Counted from the first letter of the stretch, positions 35,805 to 48,090 are shown. The stretch is 64,000 nt of DNA from Tricholomella constricta (GCA_013368375.1 JAACJP010000003.1:1612001-1676000), one strand, 5' to 3'. The notes: a model not told the origin generated them from the letters alone. Program-made: numbers and translations.

Positions 35805-36428
35805 CAGGTTGCGTCTATCCTTGTACCATAAAGAACGCTTACTTCCCCTTCTCTGTACTTACATTATTTCCCTTGGTTAGATCACGATACTGATAGCCGA
35901 AGGCTTAACGGAGCAGCATGTGGAGAGGAATAATCAAACCAGATGAGCCACCTTGAACCCCGATGTTCAACCTGTGTTGTCATGAGCGGTGGATACCCGA
36001 ATTAATTCGTCCGTGTTAATAGGGCAATCTGCTCCCATTGTCCAATCAGGAGTCAATGTTCCAATCATTATAACCCCTTCGTGCCCAGCAACTTCTTCGT
36101 GAGACGTCGACCCAATCTTTACCGTCACGGCGTGCCTTGACATGTATGCGGATACGCCCCCGATAATCAATCTCCATTATCCGGTCTGCTGAAGCGCGAC
36201 GTGAGGGCACCACCCTTCCACCAGCATTTCGTTCTGGAAGGCCACTGCCCTGTCTACTCGGAATTTTTCCAGCCCTCTCTATCTCCATGGAATTGCCTTG
36301 AAAGCCCCCCACACTGAGAACACGAGATCCTTGATGCGGGGTATTACTTTAAAACTAACGCCATCGCAGCGTGTGTTCTAAGTTCCTTTTTCCCCTCCTC
36401 GATAGGCCTCTTCTCTCCCTCGCCGACC
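35805..36428. other. Intergenic region between TOP3 and the MFS carrier
   Basis: About 620 bp. ORFs on the minus strand (35967..36312) show no family features. C+T-rich sequence near 36370-36420 precedes the MFS start and is typical of fungal promoters. Confidence 0.5.
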
Positions 36429-38995
36429 ATGTCTGTCGTATCAAAGACGACCTCTTACCAAGACACACTCACTGATGAAAAGCAGAATGAGAAATCCGCC
36501 CTTGTCAGCGAAGAGGAATACAAGAAGGTTCTGCGTAAACTTGACATTCATCTGCTGCCATTTGTGTCCCTGTTATACCTTCTCTCCTTCCTGTGAGTAT
36601 CCCTCTGCTGCTGGACGCGTATTTGTGACTGGTATGCTTTGAAGGGATCGGGCAAATATCGGTGAGCAAACAAGGCCTATAGTCGTTGGCACTCATTCCA
36701 TTCAAAATCGAAGGTAATGCCAGAATTGCTGGAATGGCCGTAGATGTTGGTTTGGACGGGCTGAAGTACAACGTCGTGGGTACCCTCATTGGGTTGATGT
36801 TTATGCTAGGGATTGACGAGCTGTTTGCAGATCGCCGCAGTGTTTTTCGTATGTCGATTTCAGTCCACATCCCCTAACGAGTTAAAATCCCAATCGAAAA
36901 TCAGATTCCATACGCTTTTGCAGAAATCCCATCGTGGGTCAGTTTACTGGCATAAATGACTGTTTATTGACACGTCTATGCGCAGAAACATTTGTTTAAA
37001 GATTTTCCGACCCTCCATCTGGAGTAAACTTCCCTGCTGAATTACTGTCTCTCTTTCTTACTGACGAACGTTTTCCAGTCCCGTCAATTATGGTTGCATG
37101 GGGTGAAATCTTGTTTGTTCCTTTTGCCATGCAAAACCATTGACATTCGGGACCTAGGAATTGTAATGACGTTGATGTGCCTTTGCAATACTTATGAAGG
37201 GTTGATCATGTATGAGTCTTTGAACAACATGGCAAAGTCTATTTTCCTGATCGTTGACCCAGCGCTCGAGTATTTTTGGGCTTGACGGAGGCTGGCCTGT
37301 TTCCAGGGGTAAGTCTAGAAGTCCTCCTATCTGTACAATGCAATGCTAATCAAGGCTTTGAAGATCACGTACTATCTGTCCTTGTGGTATAGACGGCGCG
37401 ATGTGGCTGTAAGGATCGCGATATTCTTCTCAGCTGCAACCGTTGCAGGTGAGTCGGGACCATTCATGCTTTTTCCTCTGTTTAAGTTGAGTTCCAGGTG
37501 CATTCGGTGGAATCCTTGCGTATGCCGGTCCCGGTGCTACGTGATGATTCACTCGCTCATCAATTTTTATAGTTGGGGAATAGAACACATGGAAGGAATC
37601 GGAGGCCTTCATGGCTGGCAATGGATTGTGAGTTGTAGTTATTCATCTCATTGGTTCAATCTAACACACCAATAGTTTTGTCTTGAAGGCATCGGTGAGA
37701 TCCATTTACTCGCCTGAAGTACCCTCCACTGATGGGAGCGAAACAGCGACAGTGCTCGTTGCATGTGCAGCGTATTTTTATATGCACGATGTATGGTCTT
37801 CCTTGAACTCATCTCGATATTCTCTAACTCTCCTATCAGTACCCCGCGACTGCCAAGTTCTTGACTCCTGAAGAAAGACAGACAGTCCTTGCAATGCTTA
37901 AGGAAGATTCCCAAGGCCTTGCAACTCACTACGACAGGAAGTTCGTTTGGCAAGCTATGAAAGATTACAAAACATACATACAAATGGGGATCTATTTGGG
38001 TTCGTATGCGTCATTCAAAATTCATTCATTAAGCTGAAGGTCGCACTGAATGCAGGCTTGCTGCTCACCGTTTATGCTATTGCCTTATTTGCACCCACCA
38101 TCGTCAAGGAACTGGGTAACTTTTTTACCTGCCAAAATTTAAGCAATTCTTACATCTGATAATTCCAGGATACACCGCTGCACATGCCCAGCTTCTTACA
38201 GTACCAATTTTCGTTGCGGGCTGTATCACCACACTTTTCTGTACGTCACATATCTGTATACCCCGCGACCATTGCTCACGCGTTTCCTCCAGTTGGGTGG
38301 TTGTCCGATAGGTATGTCCTGCGAGGACCAGTTGTCATAGGCTGTGTTATTGTGTCCATGATCGGGTTCATTGTGCTGTACACACAAGAAAAGCCCGGAG
38401 CCGCTTATGCCGGCGCAGTAATCGCTGCCATGGGTGCTTTTCCCACTATCGCCATTGACCTGGCTTGGGCAGGATCTGCTGTGGGCGGAGACGTTAGAAA
38501 AGGTACTGCGATTCAAAAATGGGAAGCAGAAGCTGATCTTCTACAGGCGTCGCACTTGCTATGGTGGTTGGTACAGGAAATCTTGGAGGGTAAGTTTCAT
38601 CGCACCCTTCCGAAGGGATCACGCTCACTCCATGACTGCAGTATCTGCTCGTCGTTCATATACATAACGCCACCCCGATTCCACATCGGCCATGGTACTA
38701 TATTAGGCTGGCTAGGTTCTTCGTAAGCATCAGTTCACCCGAATGGCCCGTGCAATTCCCCTCCTTGACGGGCTACCTTTTCTGCACTGGCAGCACCCTG
38801 CTTAGTCTTGTTGCCATGTGGGACTACAACCGTCTCAATAAACAGAAGATCGCCTTGTGCGAGCGAGAGGGGATCGATGACAGCAGGAGGGATGATTTTA
38901 AAGATATGGGAAATGAAAGCCCACTTTTCCGGTGAGACCGCTCGCATTCCCTCTGATCTCTGCCTCACCAATCTCGCAATAGGTACACAATTTAG
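36429..38995 (+). CDS. MFS transporter, allantoate permease / anion:cation symporter type
   Basis: A plasma-membrane secondary carrier for an organic anion; the substrate is unknown. The start at 36429 gives MSVVSKTTSYQDTLTDEKQN, and the first membrane block LLPFVSLLYLLSFLDRANIG carries the family DRANIGNAR motif. Joining exons by GT..AG junctions then gives YNVIAAVFFIPYAFAEIPS, LGLTEAGLFPG, ITYYLSLWYRRRDVAVRIA, FGGILAWGIEHMEGIGGLHG, FLTPEERQTVLAM, LLLTVYAIALFAPTIVKELG and FGWLSDRYVLRGP; the tail is MWDYNRLNKQKIALCE to NESPLFRYTI. I count about 21 introns, most near 50 nt, several cutting single codons. The ORFs look broken until these are removed; after removal the frame is intact. The stop TAG is at 38993-38995. 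Confidence 0.85.
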
Positions 38996-39290
38996 TATGT
39001 ATGCAGTGCTTCATCTTTACCTCCTCGGTTACGCCATAATGGCCAGAATGTGTACTTATAACTTCCGTTGATTGTTCGGTACTGCGAAGTAGAATCATAG
39101 TATAATGCTCAACTCACGACTCTCCAATATCTCCAATACATTTTATATTTCACAAGTGCTCTGGCATGTACTTATGCCACACGGTTTCTGGTCAACGGCG
39201 GAACGTCTGAACCGCGGATCCGGCGTGCACTCTATCATCTTGTCACAGTTTGGATTACCATCAGAAAGTACTTCAGAGCGCAAAAAGAAT

Positions 39291-39380
39291 GTCCCAGGGA
39301 GGATTCGAACTTCCGGCTTCTCGGAGCCTAGCCATAGCGGCATCCACAACGAGATGATTTAACCACTAATCGACAAGGAC
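39291..39380 (-). tRNA. Interrupted tRNA gene, probably tRNA-His(GTG)
   Basis: On the minus strand a T arm GGAAG-TTCGAAT-CCTCC, a D arm with TTAGTGGTTAA, and acceptor strands GTCCTTG/CTGGGAC frame a perfect 5-bp anticodon stem TCTCG/CGAGA. Its loop is 26 nt. Removing 19 nt after position 37 leaves T-T-GTG-G-C, so the anticodon would be GTG (His). Five T follow downstream (plus strand 39284-39288, read as A). There are two weak points: a mismatch in the T stem and a T-T opposition in the acceptor. It could therefore be a decaying copy, and a different splice position would change the anticodon. Confidence 0.55.
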
Positions 39381-39634
39381 GATACAAGTCTTTCAAGGCT
39401 GCGACATATAATGAGTTGAGCTGCTAAGGGAAGGTCGGCGTGAATTTTAAATCTCCGTTCCAAAGCGAGAGAGCGCTGCTTTCACAAATTCTTCAACATC
39501 ACTGCCGTGTTCACCGTCGCTCGAATACGCCTGTGCGCCATCCCACCGTCTCAAGCTTCCTGTCGTCTTTGTGGCGCTGTGTAACATTAGATCCACGCAG
39601 AAACACGCGAAAATTTCCCCAGTGACGGACATCA

Positions 39635-42600
39635 ATGCACTTGTACAACTTAACGCTCCAGCCGCCCACCGCGATTACGCAGGCAATTGTGGGCAACTTT
39701 TCCGGTGCCAGGCAGCAAGAGATTATCATTTCGCATGGAACACGGCTGGAACTACTGCGCCCTGATGTACAGACGGGGAAAGTCTCAACCGTCATTGCAA
39801 CAGACGTCTTTGGGTCCATTCGCTCTCTAGCTGCGTTTCGATTGACAGGAGGAACCAAGGGTGAGCCCCTTGTACGTATCTGCCTTACCTGCGCTTGTTT
39901 ACACGACGTCTTCTCAGATTACGCGATAGTAGGGTCTGACTCTGGACGTATCGTTATTCTCGACTATGACCCCAAAACAAGTAGCTTCGTCAAACTGCAT
40001 CAAGAAACATTCGGAAAGTCTGGAGCTCGTCGCATCGTCCCTGGCCAATACCTGGCAACAGATCCAAAAGGTCGCAGCGTCATGATCTCCGCTATGGAGA
40101 AAGCCAAGCTTGTGTATATTCTTAATCGAGACGCCGCCGCCAATTTGACAATATCTTCACCTTTGGAAGCGCACAAAAATGCTGCTATCATCCATCACAT
40201 AGTGGGCTTGGATGTAGGCTTCGAAAACCCGATGTTCGCTGCCCTAGAAGTCGATTACACTGAATCAGACCAAGACCCAACTGGTGAGGCATTTAACAAT
40301 GCAGATAAAGTGCGTTTTGTGTTGAACATTTCTTTCTTTTCAACTGATCCACGTACTATTCCACAGATGCTGACGTACTATGAACTGGACTTGGGATTGA
40401 ACCATGTCGTCCGGAAATGGAGTGAACCGACTGACCCTCGCGCTAATCTGCTTGTTCAAGTCCCCGGCGGTCGACTTGCGTCTTCCGATCGCTATGACGG
40501 ACCGTCCGGTGTTCTCGTTTGTTGTGAAGACCATATCATTTACCGACACATGGACGTACCTCAACACCGAGTACCAATACCACGTCGCAAACATCCCCTT
40601 GGGGATCCTGATCGAGGGCTTATCATCGTGGCAGCGGTTATGCATAAAATGAAGGTGCGTGACTTGTTTATTTCAAATTCTCCATTTTGACTTCAACTTT
40701 TTTATCCAGGGAGCGTTTTTTTTCTTACTACAAAGTGAAGACGGTGACCTGTATAAAGTCACAATTGAGCACGAGGAGGAGGATGTGAAGTCCCTAAAGA
40801 TCAAGTACTTTGATACCGTGCCTGTCGCTTCGAGTCTTTGCATTCTCAAATCTGGTTTCCTTTTTGTCGCGTCCGAATTTGGCAACCAGTACGTCGCCCC
40901 TCGCACTTGTTGTAGCCAAATCGTTATCCTTACCACGATATTTAGTTATTTGTATCAGTTCCAGAAGTTAGGGGATGACGACGACGAACCCGAATTTAGC
41001 TCTACATCATATTCGTCCTTCGGCATGGAAGACCCGCGCGCACCGCTACCTCACGCATATTTTCGTCCGCATCCACTCGATAACTTGGTAGTTGCTGACG
41101 AATTCGAGTCCCTCGACCCTATTCTCGACTCCAAAGTCCTCAATGTTCTTCCCAACTCAGACGCGCCTCAAATATTCACAGCTTGCGGACGCGGCGCACG
41201 GAGTACATTCCGGACATTGCGTCATGGATTAGAGGTAGAAGAATCCGTTAGCTCAGACCTACCTGGTATCCCGAATGCTGTTTGGACCACCAAGCGGAAG
41301 GAAGACGGTAAGCCCACTGATGAAATTTTCACAGTTTCTTTGGCTCACAGTTTCCATATGCAGATCCATACGATTCCTATATCATTCTTTCTTTCGTGAA
41401 CGGCACCCTTGTCCTGTCGATCGGTGAAACGATAGAAGAAGTTCAAGATACCGGGTTCCTGTCCTCAGCGCCCACACTTGCCGTCCAACAAATCGGGGCT
41501 GATGCCCTGTTGCAGGTTCACCCTCATGGCATTCGTCACGTACTTGCAGATCGGCGAGTGAACGAGTGGAGAGTGCCAGAGGGAAAGACGATTGTCAGTG
41601 CCACGACAAACAAGAGACAGGTCGTTGTGGCACTGAGCTCCGCCGAGTTGGTGTACTTCGAGTTGGACTTGGATGGCCAGCTCAATGAATACCAGGATCG
41701 AAAGGCCATGGGAAGCACGGTGTTGGCGTTGAGCATTGGAGAGGTGCCTGAGGGCAGGCAGCGGACACCCTACCTGGTATGCCCCCCTTGGCTTCGTTTC
41801 GGCTGACCTTGACTGACGCTATGCAGGCGGTCGGATGTGAGGATCAGACCGTCCGGATCATTTCTTTGGACCCGGAAAGCACCCTCGAGACTATCAGCTT
41901 GCAAGCTTTGACGGCACCCCCCTCATCCATTTGCATCGCGGACATGCTCGACGCGAGTATCAACAAATCGCAGCCGACCATGTTCGTCAATATTGGCCTG
42001 CAGAACGGTGTCTTGCTCAGAACAGTCTTGGACCCTATAAACGGTCAGCTCACCGATACTCGGACTCGGTACGTGGTCAGCATTTCGCTGGAAATACCTG
42101 TGTAACTTTCCCTTCGCCTTAAGGTTCCTTGGAACGCGGCCAATAAGGCTTATTCGTGTTCAGATTCAACGAAACCCTGCCATCCTGGCTCTATCCTCCC
42201 GGTCGTGGCTCAATTATACTCACCAGAATCTCATGCACTTCACCCCCTTGATCTTTGAAAACTTCGATTATGCTTGGAGTTTCTCCGCTGAACTCAGCCC
42301 CGAGGGTCTCATTGGTATAGCTGGGAGCACACTTCGGTGATATTCGCCTTTGTTCTATATCTTTTACATACTTACGCCACGCTTGACGCAGGATATTTCA
42401 GATCCCGAAGTTGGGCACAAAGTTGAAGCAGGATTCTATACCCCTTTCTTACACTCCCCGAAAATTCATCACTCACCCGTCAAATCACTACTTTTATCTC
42501 ATCGAGGGTGATCATCGGGTTTTAGGGGAGGATGCAGCGAGCAAACGCCTCAATGAACTGGTAAGTTCTCCAGTCGAAGTATCGCTCGACGCGTGAACTC

Positions 42601-43932
42601 AACCATCCCACCAGCGACAGCAAGGAAAGAAGATCGACGATGAGGTGGTGAACCTGCCGCCAGAAGTCTTTGGTCGACCAAAAGCACCCGCTGGAACATG
42701 GGCTTCGTGCATCCGCATCATCGATCCCATAGAGGTGAGATTCATTGCTACTCGTGTTTTTGAAGACCTTCAACTCATATCCTTCAACAGGCGAAGACTG
42801 TGGCTCTGATTCCTCTTGAAGGCAATGAAGCTGCCTTTTCACTCGCCGTTGTTCCTTTTTCTGCGAGAAACAGCGAGTTGCACCTCGTGGTGGGCACTGC
42901 CGCGGACACGTTCATCTCCCCTCGTTCATGTTCGAGTGGTTTCCTCCGGACATACAAGTTCACGGATGATGGTGCCGGGCTTGAGTTACTCCACAAGGTC
43001 AGTCCATCTACCTAGTATGGAATTACTCAGGCTCATTCATTTTCAGACGGAAACGGATGACGTTCCCCTTGCATTAATGGCTTTCCAAGGCCGTCTTGTT
43101 GCAGGAGTTGGAAAGGCATTGAGGATCTATGACATTGGAAAGAAGAAGCTTCTTCGCAAAGTCGAAAACAAGGTATGTCTTACGTCTACCGCTACACGGC
43201 AATAATCTGAGCCTCTTCCTCGCTCAGACTTTCTCCTCTGCCATCGTCACCTTGGCCACACAAGGTTCGCGTATCATCGTCGGTGATATGCAAGAGTCGA
43301 TCGCATTCGCTGTCTACAAGCCACCCGAAAATCGACTTCTCGTTTTCGCCGATGATAGTCAGCCGAGATGGATCACCGCCATGACAATGGTGGATTACAA
43401 CACCGTTGCAGCTGGTGACCGCTTTGGCAACATTTTTGTCAACCGTTTAGACTCCAAAGTATCTGAGCAAGTCGATGACGATCCCACCGGCGCTGGAATT
43501 CTCCATGAGAAAGGCGTCCTCATGGGTGCTCCTCATAAGACTAAGATGCTTACGCATTTTCACGTCGGGGACATCGTCACCTCAATACACAAGGTATCGC
43601 TCGTTGCAGGTGGTCGCGAAGTCCTCCTGTACACAGGCCTCCACGGCACGGTCGGCATTTTGGTGCCGTTTATTTCGAAGGAAGACGTAGACTTCATCTC
43701 AACGCTTGAGCAGCATATGCGGACGGAGCAGAGTAGTTTGGTTGGACGTGACCAGCTAAGCTGGAGGGGTTACTACGTCCCCGTGAAGGCAGTTGTCGAT
43801 GGTGACCTGTGCGAGGCTTTTGCGAGGTTGCCAGGCACGAAGCAGAGCTCAATTGCAGGTGAGCTAGATAGGACAATTGGTGAGGTTTTGAAGAAGCTGG
43901 AGCAGCTCAGGGTGACGAGTAGTGGATTCTAA
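39635..43932 (+). CDS. RSE1: Splicing factor 3B subunit 3 (SF3b130 / Rse1)
   Basis: This is a large beta-propeller scaffold of the U2 snRNP SF3b complex, which holds SF3B1 at the branch site in the nucleus. The start at 39635 gives [20 protein letters not shown], then [40 protein letters not shown] and [20 protein letters not shown], an unmistakable match to the family (related to DDB1 and CPSF160, but with this start specific to SF3b130). Later landmarks are [38 protein letters not shown] and [20 protein letters not shown]. The CPSF-A part has [21 protein letters not shown] and [14 protein letters not shown], and [21 protein letters not shown] lies near the end. The C-terminus is QLRVTSSGF, with stop at 43930-43932. 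Introns are short and scattered. Only about 180 bp separate it from the next gene. Confidence 0.95.
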
Positions 43933-44112
43933 GTACTTGAATGTATCTTTCTTTGTTGCTATCAAAATAATTTGTATCCCTTATATAAGGCTTATTGTCA
44001 TATAACCGTTTCTGTGGTGCAGTATCATGGTCTGATCATGGTTGTAAATACGCCTTTCCAAGGAGTATCTCGTCGAGTCCGGATCAAACAAACTTCCTAA
44101 ACATCAACTATC

Positions 44113-44794
44113 ATGCTAAACATTGGAGCCCGAGCAGTATTCAGAGCCTCGCGCGCTCGTCTCGCTACCTTGCCTAATAGGTCCCTAAACTACCCCACAA
44201 GGTCGCTCATTACTCTTAAGGACCACAAGGTAAGTCCGATCAGTTCTCGTTCCGACGCGTCCTTGCTGAATATCTAATTTTCTTACCTGTTACGAACAGT
44301 ACACCGCCCATGCAACTGCGAAGGGTCAGGGACGCAACGGGCAAGTCAAGTCTAATGGACTTGAGTTAGACCTTGCGACTCCGAAGGAATTGGGTGGGAC
44401 AGGGAAGGGGGAAAACCCGGAACAACTTTTCGCGATGGGATACGCTGGTCAGTAACGCACCATAGATCACCACTGTGTCCTGACGCGCTTGTGGTGCCCA
44501 GCATGTCTTCTCGGTGCCATTCAAATGATGGCAGGACGTATGGGCAAAGCTGACAGCGTAAAGAATGCCGTCGTTTACACGAGCGTTCATATCGGAGAAC
44601 CGAAGGAGATGGGAGGCTTTGGTCTTGCTGTGGATATCAAAGTCGAGGGCGTCGAGGAAGACGTTCTGAAGGCCGGACATGAGGTACTTTGATCAGACCA
44701 CCTCGCATTGCATGTCTTACAAGCTCTGTTACAGGCCTGCCCTTATAGCCGCGCTTTGCAGCATGGCGTGGTCGTAAATGTCTCTAAGGCTTGA
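44113..44794 (+). CDS. OsmC/Ohr-type peroxide reductase, probably mitochondrial
   Basis: This thiol peroxidase family removes organic hydroperoxides. The start at 44113 gives MLNIGARAVFRASRARLATL, an Arg-rich, acid-free stretch typical of a mitochondrial presequence. The fold follows: TLKDHKYTAHATAKGQGRNG, ATPKELGGTGKGENPEQLFA, then MGYAACLLGAIQMMAGRMG, whose Cys is the expected peroxidatic residue, and finally ACPYSRALQHGVVVNVSKA, whose Cys is the resolving residue. Three introns split the gene; the joint YA|A across 44450-44502 restores MGYAACLLGA. The stop TGA is at 44792-44794. The size (about 165 residues) fits Ohr plus a presequence. Fungal copies of this family are often thought to derive from bacteria. 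Confidence 0.88.
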
Positions 44795-45085
44795 CCAGTT
44801 TGTCCGCTATACTATTTCCTCCGTACTTTCCCTCAGATTTGAATAAAACCAAGTTCCCATCAGGCTACTTCATAGGATATTACCTGTTGTAGTTGTACGA
44901 ACCATTGCTAAATCCACCGACTGGCAAATCAATAACCGTATCCAGCTGTCGAATCAAATATCAGAGATTTGACATTCAGTGCTCTGGTAACAGTGCCGGC
45001 CCAGGGTCTAGGGCTCGGGATCACATTCCCATCTCCTGAATATAAGTACTGAAGGATTTATCACACATCGAAGCAATTTCTAACC

Positions 45086-46636
45086 ATGGTAAATTTCTTA
45101 ACGGTACTGAATGAAGATGTCGTCTCCAGGATCTTGTCCATATGTGACATACCCACAGTCGTTTCAGTCAGCCAGGTAAGTACATCTCACACATCCCCGA
45201 AATTTTCTCCATTGATGTGAACATTCAGACCTGTCAATACCTCCACTCACTCGCGTTCTCCAAATCGATATGGATGGCCCTTATCACTGACATGAAGTTC
45301 CGACTGAATCTGGATGTTTCCAACGATGAAGCACTGCAATCTCTTTCCGTAAACTCTCTCGTTAGCCTGGCCCGGCGAGCTTTCCGTGGTCCCAAATCAT
45401 GGACACACTCGACATCCTCGTCGAAACCGGTTGTTAGCCGTCGACACGTCCTTCACATACCCAACACTCGCAACCACGGAGCCGTGCTCCTGGCTGGTGG
45501 GAAATACCTACTACTCAGACTACCAACAACCCTGGAGTGCTGGAGCGTCCTGCAGGACCGACGAATGTGGGAATACCGCCCACATGTTGAATGGGAAAAT
45601 TATAGAATTATGAGAGTCGCAGAAGAAGTGACGAATGGAGGGAACGTCGTGGTTCTCATGATCTGTCTAAATTCTTCGATTGCGACCCACTTCCCGTCAG
45701 TCCCTATTCATTAATCGGACAATGGCTAACTCAGTACAGGGTCATCGAAATTGTCCATATGAATTTACTAACAGGGTCTTCAAGACTCCTTCATTCCGTC
45801 GATGCTCCGACACGGCCCTTTGCCTACGAGTTTTTCCACCCTAGGATTTGCGGCGATCTAGCTGCAGTCGGCATGCGTTTCGGGGAGGCGATTCTCTTGA
45901 TCAACTGGAGAACTGGCCAGAACATTGAACTACCGGCACCCTCGGTATGTAATCTCTGAGTCCTGAGCTATACGCGGGTACCGGCTCATCATTGTTGATG
46001 TAGATTGTGTTCGATTTAGACTTCATCCCTGGGCATTTGATTGTCATCGAGGGTAACAGAGGCGGTGGCTCCACCGTCCTCAGCATCTGGAGCGAAGCTT
46101 GCTTTGCACAGTTTTGGCGCACTGGGCAACAGCCTCAGAGCCAATCCTCACCTCCGCCTCTCATTCGAAGAAACATCACTGTCCCGTTTGCTAGAAATAT
46201 CCTACAAACACAGTTGTCGGTCAACGCTCATCCTTTCTATGATGACAAGTATCTCCTCTGGGTATTTGCATCTTCGGCTATTCCAAATTTTCTCGGAAGG
46301 AGCGGAGGCTCATCTATCGCCACCAGCTACAACATCACACTGACTGGTCCGGCTTGTACCATGTCGTTGAAACAAACGAATTCGCTGAATCTCGGCCAGG
46401 GCTTTCGGGAGATCGGTTGGTGTGGTGTTTCATTCAGTGGTCACATCATGGTTTCCATCTCGATGCAGCCTCGGAGGCAGAATGTAATCCTCCCCTTGGG
46501 CCAACTCTCAAAATACCAGAATGCGTTGGATACGTTTGCTAAATTCCCCAACGCACAGCAAATATCGGCGTATAGTGGCGCGCTGACTTACCTTCGACCT
46601 GAGGCCAATACAATCGTAGTGGAATATTACGATTAG
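45086..46636 (+). CDS. F-box domain protein
   Basis: The start at 45086 gives MVNFLTVLNEDVVSRILSIC, then DIPTVVSVSQTCQYLHSLAF and SKSIWMALI, which follows the F-box pattern (VLNEDVV..IL..CDIPTV..VSQTCQYL..LA..IW). Such proteins usually link a target to the SKP1-cullin1 ubiquitin ligase. The remaining about 400 residues contain strand-rich segments (HVLHIPNTRNHGAVLLAGGK, LLRLPTTLECWSVLQDRRMW, AVGMRFGEAILLINWRTGQN, DLDFIPGHLIVIEGNRGGG), perhaps a degenerate propeller; I recognise no named domain. Introns fall after exon 1 (donor at 45176) and around 45700 and 45945-46003. The stop is at 46634-46636. The promoter and first exon have been copied 2 kb downstream. The target is unknown. Confidence 0.75.
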
Positions 46637-46790
46637 GAGCAATAGTTTTTGCGCACCGAAGTGAGTAGGTGTCTCGCAACTCCGTCTGACATGTGGCGCA
46701 GATAGGCCTTCATCTCAAATTTTCAGATAACGATTGGCCAGTTGCAATTCTCCTCCCTTATAGTCACGCCCTGTACTGCCTCTTTTGTAG

Positions 46791-47249
46791 TGTATCAAGG
46801 CTGTCGAATCATTAGAGATTTGAGATTCAGCGCTCTGCAGTGCTTTCAAATATCGCGGCCCAGGCCGAGGGCTCATCTGAGTCGCTCCGACAAATTTGAT
46901 ATTTTCGAAAATCTCCTTTCAATAAATACTACTAGTGATATCCCCTTAATAATCGCATACTTCTCTCACCTACTGTACTCCTTACGATTCAGGCTCTCGA
47001 ATATCGCTTTCCTCATCCCACAATTCTTCCTCGTCTTTCTCCTATTAATTAATTAATCAATTAAATTTTTGGTGCCATGTAACAGATCACAATCCCATCT
47101 CCTAAACACAAGTAATACTGAAGCGTTAATCACACATCGATAACGAAGCCATTCCTGACCATGGCAAATTTCTTAACGGTACTGAATGAAGATGTCATAT
47201 CCAGGATCTTGTCCATATGTGACATACCCACAGTCGTTTCAGTCAGCCA
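46791..47249 (+). pseudogene. Truncated duplicate of the F-box gene (promoter plus first exon)
   Basis: 46791-46874 and 47084-47249 match 44940-45174, including the ATG (47161) and MANFLTVLNEDVISRILSIC. Similarity ends one base before the exon 1 splice site of the parent gene (45175), and the following sequence is unrelated, so no functional F-box protein can be made. About 209 bp at 46875-47083, absent from the parent, interrupts the copied promoter; it is AT-rich, with several TTAATTAA-like runs near 47044-47065. The divergence of the two copies is clearly visible but modest. Confidence 0.82.
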
Positions 47250-47860
47250 AATCCTCCTTGTTATCCACACAAAGCTGCACCTTGCACCCTGCTTCTGGTG
47301 CACCTCAAAGCTTCACTTTTATCCATCATCAATATCCGTGACCTCTTGCGAGCCCTCGCAAGACCGTCTTTAGATCGAAACTTTTAGCGCTTGGCGCTTG
47401 GGATATTTTCGTGGGGTTCAGCGGTGAGAGGAGGTCGAAGCATGCCGATCGTATTGGCGCGCGGGTGACGCAGCCTGGCATAACTGCAACTGTATGGCCT
47501 CTCGGTATGTGAGAAACGGGGCCGGGAAATAGTCACTACTTCCCAGCCCCGCGGAAGCGTGTACCTCCACGTCTGCCGTTGAGTTCGATAAGTCTTGAGT
47601 TACCGAGCCTTGCTGGACTCGGAGTTGACTCGCGAGTCCTATCAGTGGTACTGTGTCGGATTAATCTTCATGTGAGTTTGATAAAATGAGAAGGCCCAGC
47701 AATGGCCAGTGAGCATAAACCTGCGCATGAAGTGTACATGTGGATGGCATACATACTAGAAAGACATCGGCATTTGAAAGCGCGCTTGAGCCAAAAACGG
47801 TCACAAAAAGTTCACGTGCATCGATCCTTTCGCGACGCGCGGCCACGCGTTACGCGTTAT
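47250..47860. other. Intergenic sequence between the F-box relic and the transposon
   Basis: No gene is seen. A GC-rich hairpin lies at 47518..47550 (left arm GGGGCCGGGAA, right arm TTCCCAGCCCC, one opposed C/A). The last 30 bp before the transposon are rich in CG dinucleotides (GCGCGGCCACGCGTTACGCG). Confidence 0.55.
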
Positions 47861-47897
47861 GGCTAAGGTAGAGGCCATCCATCGCCAACTAACGTCA
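47861..47897 (+). repeat. Left terminal inverted repeat of the transposon
   Basis: 37 bp, the exact reverse complement of 50641..50677. It begins GGCTAAGGTAGAGGCC and ends AACTAACGTCA. Confidence 0.93.
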
Positions 47898-48090
47898 GGT
47901 GATGTTACTTTATGTGACATCGCCTCACCAAAATGGTCGGCTCGAGACAGATTCATGCGTAGAGTTCGAGAATTATGGGTTTTGTATATTCTACTTCCAT
48001 AGAATCCTTGTAATGTATGTCTAGTAGCTATATATCACGGCGATTAAATCATTAGTAAGATTTGAGCCCAAAATTCACAAAAGAATAATC

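Noticed and set aside
36429..38995. MFS gene as a pseudogene
   Set aside because: The apparent frameshifts vanish once each short GT..AG intron is removed; FCLEGIATVLVACAAY in particular joins cleanly.
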